NCBI GenBank assembly: GCA_049999725.1
Contig: JBNGIS010016433.1
Coordinates: forward strand, 1-27,612
Direction: 5' to 3'
Origin: Haplomitrium mnioides
Lineage: Eukaryota; Marchantiophyta; Haplomitriopsida; Calobryales
Length of the DNA stretch: 27,612 nucleotides
Below, in pieces: positions 8,664-17,215 of this stretch. A program made the translations under genes and the position numbers. A model generated the notes under the pieces. That model worked only from the letters and a program-made list of their open reading frames with translations, was not told the origin of the DNA and did no database searches. Numbering within the stretch: the first letter of the stretch is position 1; every line of letters begins with the position of its first letter.

Positions 8664-9500
8664 ACAAGAAGCAAAAAGATTCAAACTTGAGAGTCTTTAA
8701 ACACCACACAATTTTGGTGCAAAGTACACACAAGCTCTGTAGCTCTCCAAACATGATGACTACACAAGAATAAGAAGCAAAAGAATCAAAACTTGACAAT
8801 CTTTAAGTGCAATAAAATTATTGCACAAGATGCACAAAAGCTTTGAAGCTCTCTACACTTCATACGTGAGAACAAGAAGTAAAAGAAGATCCATACTTCG
8901 TAATTACATGAGCATAAGAAGAACAAAGATCCAAACTCCATGATAGATAACCACCACAGCATTGTTGCACAAAGTACACACCATACTTCGTAATTACATA
9001 AGCATAAGAAGTACAAAGATCCAAACTTCATGATAGATAACCACCACAATATNNNNNNNNNNCACAATATTGTTGCACAAAATACACATCATACTTTGTA
9101 ATTACATGAATACAAGAAGTACAAAGATCCAAACTTCATGATAGATAACCACCACAATATTGTTGCACAAAACACACATCATACTTTGTAATTACATGAG
9201 CACAAGAAGTACAAAGATGCAAACTTCATGACAGATAACCACCACAACATTGTTGCACAAAGTACACACCATACTTTGTAATTACATAAGCACAAGAAGT
9301 ACAAAGATCCAAACTTCATGATAGATAACCACCACAACATTGTTGCACAAAGTACACACCATACTTCATAATTACATGAGCACAAGAAGTACAAAGATCC
9401 AAACTTGACAATTGTTCAGCATCGTAACATTTTTGTACAAAGTCCACGCAAATCAAATCTCTAACCTTGATGACTACTCAAGCACAAGAAGCAAAAACAT
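8664..9500. repeat. Minisatellite 1: 90-bp core units with longer degenerate edge units
   Basis: Markers CATACTT(T/C)GTAATTACAT recur at 8892, 8982, 9090, 9180, 9270 and 9360. Spacing is exactly 90 except across the N gap, where it is 108. Edge units marked by CAAGAAG(C/T) at 8664, about 8772, 8873, 9384 and 9485 are 101-108 bases apart and more diverged. The homogeneous centre with divergent edges is typical of unequal crossover. Because 90 is a multiple of three, the minus strand stays open across the array, giving 30-residue repeats rich in Cys, Trp and Leu; I regard this as a by-product. Confidence 0.95.
9053..9062. other. Assembly gap (10 N) in minisatellite 1
   Basis: The 8 bases before the gap (CACAATAT, 9045-9052) are identical to the 8 after it (9063-9070). 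Removing the N and one copy restores the exact 90-bp period, so probably no sequence is missing. Confidence 0.9.
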
Positions 9501-9559
9501 GCATACAAAGTAGACAGCCGGTGAGGGCCACAAAAGTACACTTGAGTAGTAAGGCCAAG

Positions 9560-10060
9560 CACGGCATGGATCTCCAATGCCAACATTGCTAGTGAAGGTA
9601 GCATTGCCGAGTTACATGAATGACCACCGACTTTACTTTAAGTTACTTCAAGGGGCTCAATTGCGTGGACTAGACCACCGATGCCCTAATCTCATCCGCC
9701 CGTTCTGCCACTTATTAGTTCGTTACAGTAGCAGTAGCAGTAGCTTTACTCTTGTCTCGAGAGGTTTCACCGTTTCGTTATGCGGACATGAAAATCGATC
9801 CATCCATCCATCGGGAAGCGAATGCATTCCTGATATGACACGTGCTGAGCGTCAGTCACCTTGCAGGCACGTGTCTGAATTGGAGTGGATGCTGCCTGTT
9901 TGGAAACATCTTCGCTAAACATTGCCGGAACGCTCTTCAGTATTGTTGACGTGTTGATGTGCATGCATTCCTTGGAGCAGTTGTTGCCACGCAACAATCC
10001 GTGAACGCAGCTTCTCCAAGCTATTTAATCTTCTCCCGGCTCCTCCTTTCTATCATCTCA
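9560..10060 (+). promoter_or_regulatory. Promoter region of the LEA/KIN-like gene with DRE, ABRE/G-box and RY motifs
   Basis: A GC-richer stretch upstream of the gene holds ACCGAC (DRE/CRT core, 9626-9631), ACACGTGC (9838-9845), GCACGTGT (9867-9874), GACGTGT (about 9948-9954) and the RY/Sph-type CATGCAT (9962-9968). A TATTTAA at 10022-10028 is the best TATA candidate and would put the start of transcription near 10050, giving a leader of about 100 bases. In plants, ABREs bind ABA-responsive bZIPs, DREs bind CBF/DREB factors and RY elements bind ABI3/FUS3-type B3 factors. The set suggests induction by ABA, cold or drought and in seeds. The motifs are seen; their use is inferred. Confidence 0.6.
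9728..9745. repeat. Short AGT/AGC trinucleotide repeat in the promoter
   Basis: AGTAGCAGTAGCAGTAGC, a hexamer repeated three times inside the upstream region. It creates a run of Ser codons in one frame, but nothing else suggests coding there. Confidence 0.7.
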
Positions 10061-10148
10061 TTTACTCTCGTCTATCGTTCTCAACTTGCTTACATTCAAT
10101 TTCGTTCCAAAATATTTCCAGGTTTACCTCTGTCAGTTTGCAGCTACA

Positions 10149-10506
10149 ATGGCCAGCGAGCAGTTTAACGACGCCAAGAACACCGCTGCCACCAAGGGTG
10201 AGGAGGCAAAGGGCTTCAGTGGCGAGAAGGCTTCCCAGGTTGGAGATCATGCTAAATCTGCAGCTCAGGCAACTCAGGATAAGTCTGTCGAAGCCAAGGA
10301 CAATGCTGGGAGCATCTTCCAGCAGGTCTGTATATAGTGATCATGTACCGCACCAATTTCCCGTCCCTTCAATTCACGCAAATGCCAAGGGTAGCGTGCG
10401 TTATGTAACCTTGCTAATCGTGTGATTGTGAATCTTGCAGGCTGGGGAGAAATTGACGGGAACAGTGGAGAAAGCGAAGGATGCAATCGGGGCAGGCAAA
10501 AAGTGA
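10149..10506 (+). CDS. Small LEA/KIN-like hydrophilic stress protein, two exons
   Basis: Exon 1 is 10149-10325 and exon 2 is 10441-10506, joined across a 115-bp GT-AG intron (10326-10440, ending TTGCAG), giving 80 residues. The start ATG (ACAATGGCC) fits the plant initiation context. The product lacks a signal peptide or membrane segment. It is very rich in Ala, Lys, Glu, Gln, Asp and Gly, with only scattered hydrophobics and no Cys or Trp. It has loose 11-residue-like AK/EK repeats, for example NDAKNTAATKGEEAKG and AAQATQDKSVEAKDNAG, and ends GEKLTGTVEKAKDAIGAGKK. This resembles KIN1/KIN2-type and group-3-like LEA proteins, which are disordered in water, fold to amphipathic helix on drying or at membranes, and protect cells in cold and desiccation. 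Without splicing the frame ends after VCI at a TAG in the intron, so splicing is needed for the tail. The family call rests on composition and ending, not a strict motif. Confidence 0.8.
10326..10440 (+). other. Intron of the LEA/KIN-like gene
   Basis: Donor CAG|GTCTGT and acceptor CTTGCAG|GCT are canonical. The intron is phase 0, between Gln59 and Ala60. TTGCTAATCG at 10411-10420 is a good branch-point candidate (CTAAT), about 25 bases before the acceptor. Confidence 0.8.
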
Positions 10507-10767
10507 TGTCGGAAATGGAAAGTGATGTACAATAGTGGAATTGTGAAGAAATGGATGCGAATGAGGTGGTTGCAGCAATAGCCAATGCACCATTTCTCAT
10601 TCTCAGTCCATCAAGTGAAGTGCAGAACCAATTTCCTGTCGCACTGCAGAAGTGAAGAAGGGAAGTGAAGTGAAGAGGAGAAGAAAAGAGGGTGGGGCAG
10701 TTGAATGCCTAATCCAAGATCCACATGTTGATCAACCAAAACATGAAACTTTAGTCACACATATTTC

Positions 10768-10773
10768 AATAAA
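10768..10773 (+). terminator. Possible poly(A) signal of the LEA/KIN-like gene
   Basis: AATAAA 262 bases after the stop codon, at the point where GC-richer sequence gives way to AT-rich spacer. Plant poly(A) signals are loose, so this is only a candidate. Confidence 0.4.
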
Positions 10774-11050
10774 GAAAAAATCCAATATATTAATCTCAAA
10801 CTGCATTGTCCAATTTAATGTCCAAAATATATTTTGGGAATTCATTGTCTTATTGAAACCATAGTTTGAAATGTANNNNNNNNNNTCCACATTTTGAAAA
10901 TGAATTGTCTTTTCTAACATGTTTTGAAAAACTTTCCAAAATAATCTCTTTTATGTAAAGGAAATTGAGGCACACAAAATTGGAATGCACCACATCTAAT
11001 TTGTATTCGAAGATGAGTTAGTCTTCACACTTGAATAACACTGTTGAAAG
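10774..11050. other. AT-rich spacer
   Basis: No gene or clear element. It includes the 10-N gap at 10876-10885, whose flanks do not overlap. Confidence 0.6.
10876..10885. other. Assembly gap (10 N)
   Basis: A placeholder gap in AT-rich spacer. True length cannot be inferred here. Confidence 0.95.
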
Positions 11051-11735
11051 ATGCTAGAAAGGAATCTCAAAGGTGATGAGTCGACACTTCATATGTGAAT
11101 AGCATAGTTGAAAGATGCAAGAAAGGAATCTCAAAGGTAGTAACTACATCATCAACCACTTCACACTTCACATGTGTGATTAGCATTGTTGAAAGATGGT
11201 AGAAAGGAATCTCAAAGGTAGTAACTACATCGGTAGAAAGGAATCTCAAAGGTAGTAACTACATCAACCACTTGACAATTCACACGTGTAATTAGCATTG
11301 TTGAAAGATGGTAGAAAGTAATCTCAAAGGTAGTAACTACATCAACCACTCGACACTTCACATGTGTGATTAGCATTGTTGAAAGGTGGTAGAAAGGAAT
11401 CTCAAAGGTAGTAACTACATCAACAACTCGACACTTCACACGTGTGATTAGCATTGTTGAAAAGTAGTAGAAAGGAATCTCAAAGGTAGTAACTACATCA
11501 ACCACCACACTTCACACGTGTGATTAGCATTGTTGAAAGGTGGTAGAAAGGAANNNNNNNNNNTACATCAACCACTCGACACTTCATATGTGTGATTAGC
11601 ATTGTTGAAAAGTGGTAGAAAGGAATCTCAAATGTAGTAACTACATCAACCACTTGACACTTTACACGCGTGATTAGCATTGTTGAAAGGTGGTAGAAAA
11701 GTATCTCAAAGTTAGTAACTACATCCACCACTCAC
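11051..11735. repeat. Minisatellite 2: 78-bp units with a CACRTGTG palindrome
   Basis: The marker GGAATCTCAAAG recurs at 11061, 11125, 11206, 11240, 11318, 11396, 11474, 11550, 11622 and 11700. Spacing is 76-78 in the central array. Shorter or irregular units (64, 81, 34) lie at the left edge, the 34 being a truncated unit. Each unit carries a palindrome around CACACGTGTG or a one-base variant. The period is a multiple of three, so the minus strand stays open as 26-residue repeats (VVDVVTTFEIPFYHLSTML...); I take this as a by-product. It starts about 545 bases after the stop codon of the LEA/KIN-like gene. Confidence 0.95.
11554..11563. other. Assembly gap (10 N) in minisatellite 2
   Basis: Alignment of neighbouring units shows that TCTCAAAGGTAGTAAC (16 bases) should fill the gap between GGAA and TACATC. 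The real gap is therefore about 16 bases, and filling it restores the 78-bp period. Confidence 0.9.
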
Positions 11736-11885
11736 AATTATTAGACATAATAAATTTTATTTTAGAAACGAGTTTTCTTGTATTGAAACTTTAAATTTTC
11801 TTGTTTGTTGTTTATTCACTCTATTGGGTATTTTTCTTATGTCTTTAAACCTTTACTTTATTTATTTTTATGCATTTGCATTTAG

Positions 11886-12085
11886 ATATAGAGATTAAAT
11901 AAACGAAGTACTTTTCATTTTTAAATTGGCCTATAGGATCTATTGTTTTGTAGATTCAAGGAATGAACTTAGAGATAAAGATTTAAGAAATGCACTAACA
12001 TATAGAGATTAAAATTTTTAAAATGAATGATTCTTCATTTTTAAATTGGTTTATAGGGTTTGTTGCTTCGTAGATTCAAGGAAAG
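11886..12085. repeat. Tandem duplication of about 115-120 bp in AT-rich spacer
   Basis: ATATAGAGATTAAA at 11886 recurs at 12000. TTCATTTTTAAATTGG followed by TATAGG and TAGATTCAAGGAA recurs about 120 bases later. The copies differ by many substitutions, so the duplication is old. The rest of 11736-12253 is AT-rich with no gene. Confidence 0.75.
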
Positions 12086-12253
12086 TTGAGTAAGTTCTGT
12101 GAGGTTGGAATCCATTTTTCTCACTGACACAGAGGTACTCACAGAGATTGCCACAAAGAAAATGCATTTTTTGTGCTTTCTTATCTTTGGTTATGCTTAC
12201 ACAACTAGAAGTGGATCTAGGACTTACTTAAGTTCAAAACTCTTGCATTTACA

Positions 12254-12258
12254 CTTGT
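12254..12258. repeat. Target-site duplication of element B, left copy
   Basis: CTTGT immediately before the TG start of the 5' LTR, matching 17211-17215 exactly. Confidence 0.9.
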
Positions 12259-12648
12259 TGTAATAGTACAAGCATGATGTTGTGTTATTTATAAGAAAAT
12301 AAAGAGGAGCGAAGGAAGTGGTAGAGAGTCACTTTTAAGGTTACAATCATTTTAAGGTTACTTGCTTTTGAAGTTACTTTAAGTGAAGTGGTATATGGTC
12401 ACTTTTAGGGTTGAAATTAGAAGTGATTTGTAAGTGAAGAAAGAGTGATGACAACTTCTTCTCTTATATAAATAGAAGGGCTTCATAGGCCTACTCCTCA
12501 TTTTGGAGCTCCTCTCGAATCATTTAGGTTCTTTGGTTGCTTGGCTTTTGCTTGCACTCTTGGTCTTAGCTTAGGCATTGAGTTGCCTTTGGTTGAAGAA
12601 CTCTATTGGAGTTCACTTATTTGGATTTGGTCTTTGAGTTCTTCTACA
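12259..12648 (+). repeat. 5' LTR of element B
   Basis: 390 bases beginning TGTAATAG and ending TTCTACA, followed after one base by the PBS. The TATA box TATATAAATA is at about 12465-12474. It aligns throughout with 16808-17210. Confidence 0.92.
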
Positions 12649-12649
12649 T

Positions 12650-12661
12650 TGGTATCAAAAC
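12650..12661 (+). other. Primer-binding site of element B (initiator tRNA-Met type)
   Basis: TGGTATCAAAAC one base after the LTR matches the usual plant PBS TGGTATCAGAGC, complementary to the 3' end of initiator tRNA-Met, at 10 of 12 positions. The two differences are G-to-A changes. Confidence 0.85.
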
Positions 12662-12687
12662 TATGGTTCCTTTTGGTGGTGAGCTAC

Positions 12688-13265
12688 ATGGAGAATCAAG
12701 AAGTAGTGGTTCAAGCGATGGAGCGATGACTTGAACATCTTTCGTGTCTTTTTGAAGAAAGAATGAAAGAAAGAGCAACTTTTTGAGAAGAAGAGAGTTA
12801 TGAGCAATTTTCAATCCCAAAAGCATATTATGAGAAAGATGGTTTGTGGTGCATTTGAGAACTTCATATTTGATTGTGAGCAATAGTTTGAAGCTACAAA
12901 CACTAGACAAGATGGTCGATGAATTTTGTTTGCGGCAAGTCAATTAGAAGGTGTTGCAAAGACTTGGTGGAGGTATAAAATAGAACAAGCACAACGTGGA
13001 TTTGTTGCTTCTATTATTTCTTGGTGTGAATTCAAAGAAACGTTGATTTCAAGATTTAGGGTTGTAATTGCTTCAAAGGTAGCAAGAGATCAATTGGCCG
13101 AATTGAAGCAACTTGGTTCAGTAAGAAGCTATGATACATATTTTTAAGATACAATTATGCAAATTCTTGATATAAGAGAAGAAGAAGCATTAGACCGCTT
13201 TGTTTGAGGATTGAAGACTCACACAAGAATGGAAGTTACAATGAGAGAGTCTGCTTAATTAGAAG
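12688..13265 (+). pseudogene. Element B gag remnant
   Basis: The likely start is ATG 12688 (MENQEVVVQAMER), 27 bases after the PBS, followed at once by TGA where a CGA (Arg) codon fits. The open part 12926-13147 has the retrotransposon gag signature: LEGVAKTWW, then SWCEFKETLISRF, then LAELKQLGSVRSYDTYF. It continues past a TAA as IMQILDIREEEALDRFV and a GLKTHTRMEV block. No CCHC zinc knuckle follows before protease. The same blocks appear in the decayed gag at 23089. Confidence 0.85.
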
Positions 13266-13399
13266 AAGCAATGCGTATGGCGAAGTGGCATGACTCATTA
13301 CTCATTGCTACAGAAGTTAGACCACGCCCTCAACCAATCAAACAACATACGCAGAACTTCACAAGCTCTAATGGAATTAAAACTTCGATAAGAAATCGA

Positions 13400-13717
13400 A
13401 GTACCTTGTGCCATCTTGACGATATGATTGAAAAACACTCTTGTAGAATGTTGGTGGATAGCGGGAGTTCTGAAAATTTTATGTCACTACGTTTTGCTAA
13501 GATCATCAAAGCAAAATTTAGGCCTCTCAAGGGAAGTGTTGTGACTATGGCTGATGGCCAAAAGCATGATGTGTATTGCTATCAAAAGCCATTCTTTCTA
13601 AGGATTGGAAACGAGTACGTAAAATTTATGCAATTTGTTATTGTACCAGTACAATGTAACATCAGTTTAGGGTTGCCTTGGCTTGAAGATCAAGCTGCTC
13701 AATTTGATTGGGCATAA
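13400..13717 (+). pseudogene. Element B aspartic protease region
   Basis: Part of the open stretch 13271-13717. MLVDSGSSENFMS is the retropepsin active-site motif (D-S-G), and LGLPWLEDQAAQFDW is the conserved exit block typical of Ty3/gypsy proteases. The domain looks intact by itself but is cut off from gag by upstream stops and from RT by TAA just after DWA at 13715-13717. Confidence 0.85.
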
Positions 13718-13894
13718 TGACATATTCAAGTTACCTTACAAGGTAAGAAATTTCTTTTAGGGTGTTTGATACCATTAGGGAAGAAGCCTAAATCAGTTTA
13801 GCTTATTAATTTAATGGAGAAAGAGTTGCATATCTTTGCTGTTTGGATCAAGCCTATCATGGAATTTAGTACAAAAGGAGAAAAAAATGTGCAT

Positions 13895-15260
13895 ACCTCA
13901 ATGATAGATGATATTTTGAAGGAGTTTGTGTATTTTCGGAGGATTTGACAAAAGGGGTTACCAGATGATCAAAGAATGTCTTTTCCAATTGAGTTGAGAC
14001 CATGAAGTACCTTTTATAATCAATCTATATATCGGCTATCATTATAAGAATTAGAGGAGCTTTTAAAGACCTTGATGGATTTTCTTAAGAAGGATTTCAT
14101 TCAACATTGTACTTTGTCTTGAGGAGCTCCGGTATTCTTTGTACCAAAGAAAGATGATGGATTTTGTCTCTATATAAATTATCGAGGCTTGAACAACCAA
14201 ACAGTCAAGAATGCCTATCCTCTACCTTGTGTTCATGATTTGTTGGATCAGCTGAGTGGTGCGCGATTCTTTTCTAAGTTGGATCTTCGAAATGACTATT
14301 GGCAAATTCCTATCAAGCCAAGTGATGTGCTTTAACATCTTTTGTACAAGGTATAGGCATTTTGAGTGAGAAGTTCTTACATTTGGCCTTACTAATGCTT
14401 TGACAACATTCATTGATCAAATGCATTGAGTGTTTGATAGGTTATTGGATAAGTTAGTGTTGGTGTTTTTGGATGATATTTTTATTTTTAGTAAAAGTGA
14501 AGTTGAGCATCATGAACATCTCAAAGAAGTATTGCAAAGAAAACGCAATTGAAACTTTTATTGCAAGAAGTCTAAGTATGAATTTTGGAAGCAAGAGGTG
14601 ACTTATCTATAACATAAAGTGTATGCGAATGGAATCAAGATGGAGGAAGAGAAAATAAAGGCTATTATTGAATGGCCAACACCAACTGATGCAAAGAATG
14701 TGTGAGCTTTCAATGGATTGGCAAGTTTTTATCAAAGATTTATCTATTACTATATTCATATTGTTGCACTACTTACGGATCTGCTAGGAAAGGAGGCAAA
14801 GTTTCAATGGACGACCAAGTAGCAAAAGACATTTCAACAACTCAAGGATGTGGTGTCTTCTTGTCCAATTCTACAACTATATGACCCAAAAGCAAGTTGT
14901 ATAGTTGATTTGATATCTCTAATTTTGCTATTGGAGCAGTGTTACAACAAGAGTTTGAGTATGGACTTCATTCGATTTCCTTCATGTCATGTCGACTAAA
15001 TGCAGCGGAGAGAAATTATTTTGCAAGGAATTGAGAGCAATTGGCAATGGTTTATGCTACCAATGTTTGGAGACACTATCTTTTAGGAAGGCTTGTACTT
15101 GTACACACTAATCACAAACCCTTGCTACAATCAATTCACTTGGAAAATATGACACGTTGTCATATTTGATGAGAAGATCAACTACAGCTCTTTGATATCA
15201 AGCTAGAGTACAAGCCAAGAAGGTTCTATACCATTCTTGATGCATTTTCACGAAGACCGG
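13895..15260 (+). pseudogene. Element B reverse transcriptase and RNase H remnant
   Basis: RT motifs in order: MIDDILKEF (about 13900), YRLSL then stop then ELEELL (14030), GAPVFFVPKKDDGF (about 14125), [32 protein letters not shown] (14240), TFGLTNA (14379), VFLDDIFIFS (14464, catalytic Asp pair intact) and EWPTPTDAKNV (about 14680). RNase H/connection follows with FAIGAVLQQ (about 14925), LNAAERNY and VHTNHKPLLQS (about 15100). The stops at 14045, 14066-region TGAs, 14366-14368, 14427-region TGA and others mostly replace Arg, Gln or Trp codons. A small frame shift occurs near 14335. Confidence 0.87.
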
Positions 15261-15289
15261 ATCATCAACTAAATACATTGGAGGTTGCA

Positions 15290-16530
15290 AATATTAGTAT
15301 ATTGCATATTGATGAAGCAACCAGTGCCAACTTTCGACAAAAGTTACATGAAGATGTCTTCTTTAATCTTGTTAGGGCTCATTTGGGGGTCAAAAATAGT
15401 GAGTATCATGTTTTTTTTTAGCGAGATGGTATTCTCTATCAAGATCATCGAATATATGCTCCACAAGATGATGTGCTTCAAATAGCCTGTTTACAAGAAG
15501 CATATGACATTCCAATCTCTAAGCATCTTGAGGTAGACAAGACTATGGAGCTACTTGAATGCACTTGGTGGTGGCCAAACTTAGTTTGAGATGTTTGTGG
15601 CTTTGTTCGTTCTTGTGAAAGTTGTCATCAAAACAAGGCTTCAAATCAAAAACTAATTGGCTTTCTTTAACCAATACCGATTCCTACTACTCATTGGGAA
15701 CATGTAAGTTTTGATCTTTTCACTTTGTTTCCAATCATGCCTTGTAGGTTTATGGCCATTGTGGTGTTTGTGGATAAGCTAAGCAAACAAGTTCATCTAG
15801 CACTGACAATGGATGCGGTGAATGCTCCACAATTGGCAAAGATCTACTTTGAAATTGTCTTTCGATATCGTGGAATACCAAATATGTTAATATTTGATAG
15901 GGATCCACAATTCAGTGGCAAGTTTTGGCGAGAGTTGTTCACACTTTTGGATACAAAAATATCTATGTCTACGACTAATCATTCTCAAACAGATTGGCAA
16001 ACTGAACGTGCGAATTGCACTGTGGAAGATATGCTTTGAGCATTTATCAACATTCATCACACAGATTGGGATAATTTCTTGCCAGCTATAGAGTTTGCAT
16101 ACAACAACTTCAAATAAGCAAGTACTAGATTTTTCTCCTTTCTTTCTTAATTCTGGTCAACATCCTCTTATTCTTGATAGTTTGCTTGCTGCTTTGTCTT
16201 TTAATGTTCCAAGTTTTTTTTTACCTTTTTGTCTTATTTATCTTCCTCTTTGCAAGATGCCCAAAACCATCTTCTTATTGCTCAAAATTGGCACAAAAAT
16301 ATACCAATAAACATCGTCGTGATTCTTCTTATGTTTTAGGTGACCAAGCTATGCTTTCTACTCATGAAGTTACTTTGTATTTAAATACTCAAGTTTGTAA
16401 GTTATCTTCGGCTTAGATCGATCCTTTCTCAATTTCCCAAGTTATTTATCATATCGCGTACAAACTTGATCTTCCTCTCCACATAAAGATTCATCATGTA
16501 TTCCATATCTTTAAACTTAAACCTTTTGTC
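15290..16530 (+). pseudogene. Element B integrase and GPY/F module remnant
   Basis: The zinc-binding domain is at about 15500-15640: AYDIPISKHLEVDKTMELLE has Tyr for the first His (CAT to TAT), while the CESCHQNK Cys pair remains. The core spans 15700-16040 with SFDLF for the first Asp, FDRDPQFSGKFWREL for the second, and TDWQTERAN for Glu, where the usual Gly before QTER is Trp. NNFK then a stop and a frameshift near 16120 lead to SPFFLNSGQHP in the next frame. The GPY/F module at about 16335-16530 reads GDQAMLST, IDPF (GPF changed), YKLDLP, KIHHVFHI, LKPF. Open parts are 15725-16039 and 16174-16416. Confidence 0.87.
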
Positions 16531-16581
16531 TCTAGTCCTTCTTCTTTTCCAAACCGTGTTCAAATTCCTCCTCCACCTATA

Positions 16582-16794
16582 GTTCTTGATGATCACGAAG
16601 AATATGAGGTGGATCATATTTTGGCTAAACGAGTCTTCAAGCGTGGGCGACATCTTCAAGTTCAATATAAAGTTTTGTAGAAGGGATATCCACTTCATGA
16701 TGCTACTTGGAAGCCATGTTCAAACCTTGAGAATGCTCGAGAGGCTATTCAATTATTTGAAACTATCGATCATGACGAGAACGTCATCGATTAG
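16582..16794 (+). pseudogene. Element B chromodomain
   Basis: LDDHEEYEVDHILAKRVFKR is followed by LQVQYKVL, a TAG stop at 16678-16680, KGYPLHDATWKP and NLENAREAIQLFE, ending at TAG 16792-16794. This is a chromodomain in order: the EVDHIL strand, the VxYKV strand, KGYP...ATW and the C-terminal helix. The internal stop replaces the Trp of the aromatic cage (VKWKGY in family members). The rest is in one frame. Confidence 0.88.
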
Positions 16795-16804
16795 AACGCA
16801 GAGA
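16795..16804 (+). other. Degenerate polypurine tract of element B
   Basis: AACGCAGAGA between the pol stop and the 3' LTR, at the same position as AAGGCGGAGA in element A. Confidence 0.5.
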
Positions 16805-16807
16805 TTA

Positions 16808-17210
16808 TATAGTAGTATAAGTATGATGTTGTGCTATTTATAAGAAAATAAAGAGGAGTGAAGCAAGTGGTAGGGGGTCACTTTTAGGGTTGAAATCATT
16901 TTAAAGTTACTTGCTTTTGAAGTTACTTTAAGTGAAGTGGTATATGGTCACTTTTAGGGTTGAAATTAGAAGTGACTTGCAAGTGAAGAAAGAGAGATGA
17001 CACCTTTTTCAATTGTATAAATAAAAGAGCTTCATAACCCCACTCCTCATTCTGGAGTTCCTTTCAAATCATTTGGGTTCTTTGGTTGCTTGGGTTTTTC
17101 TTGCACTCTTGGTCTTAGCTTGGGCTTTGAGTTGCCTTTGGTTGAAGAACTCTATTAGAGTTCACTATGAGTTCTTACTCATTTGGATTTGGTCCTTGAG
17201 TTCTTCTACA
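16808..17210 (+). repeat. 3' LTR of element B
   Basis: 403 bases beginning TATAGTAG (TG mutated to TA) and ending TTCTACA. TATAAATA is at 17016-17023. A 20-bp block GTCACTTTTAGGGTTGAAAT occurs twice in U3, at 16877 and 16947, 70 bases apart. It has a 13-bp insertion near 17166-17180 relative to the 5' LTR. Confidence 0.92.
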
Positions 17211-17215
17211 CTTGT
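17211..17215. repeat. Target-site duplication of element B, right copy
   Basis: CTTGT immediately after the CA end of the 3' LTR, matching 12254-12258. Confidence 0.9.

Larger units (their letters stand above)
12259..17210 (+). mobile_element. Element B: full-length but inactivated Ty3/gypsy chromovirus
   Basis: This 4952-bp LTR retrotransposon is bounded by the identical 5-mer CTTGT (12254-12258 and 17211-17215). In order it has a 5' LTR, PBS, gag, protease, RT, RNase H, integrase with GPY/F module, chromodomain, polypurine remnant and 3' LTR. The RT-RNase H-integrase order identifies Ty3/gypsy, and the C-terminal chromodomain places it among chromoviruses. Many stops and several frameshifts interrupt gag-pol, so it is dead. 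The two LTRs have diverged visibly, including a 13-bp indel near their ends, so the insertion is old. Confidence 0.92.

Noticed and set aside
8786-9394. Minus-strand open frames reading as Cys/Trp-rich repeats
   Set aside because: They are produced by the 90-bp period of minisatellite 1 and start inside the array without gene structure.
8892-9410. CRISPR-like regular spacing
   Set aside because: Units are contiguous near-identical 90-mers with no unique spacers, in a plant nuclear context. It is a minisatellite.
9577-9918. 113-codon plus-strand open frame before the LEA/KIN-like gene
   Set aside because: It overlaps the promoter motifs, has no recognisable domain, includes a Ser run made by a trinucleotide repeat, and has no plausible exon continuation.
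10274-10600. Minus-strand open frame over the gene's second exon
   Set aside because: It is antisense to a spliced gene with canonical sites and has no domain of its own.
10848-10875. Short similarity TTATTGAAAC...TTTGAAAT to 22485-22511
   Set aside because: About 26 bases of AT-rich similarity without extension on either side; too weak to call a dispersed repeat.
11067-11731. Minus-strand open frames with 26-residue repeats
   Set aside because: They are produced by the 78-bp period of minisatellite 2; frames break wherever a unit changes length.
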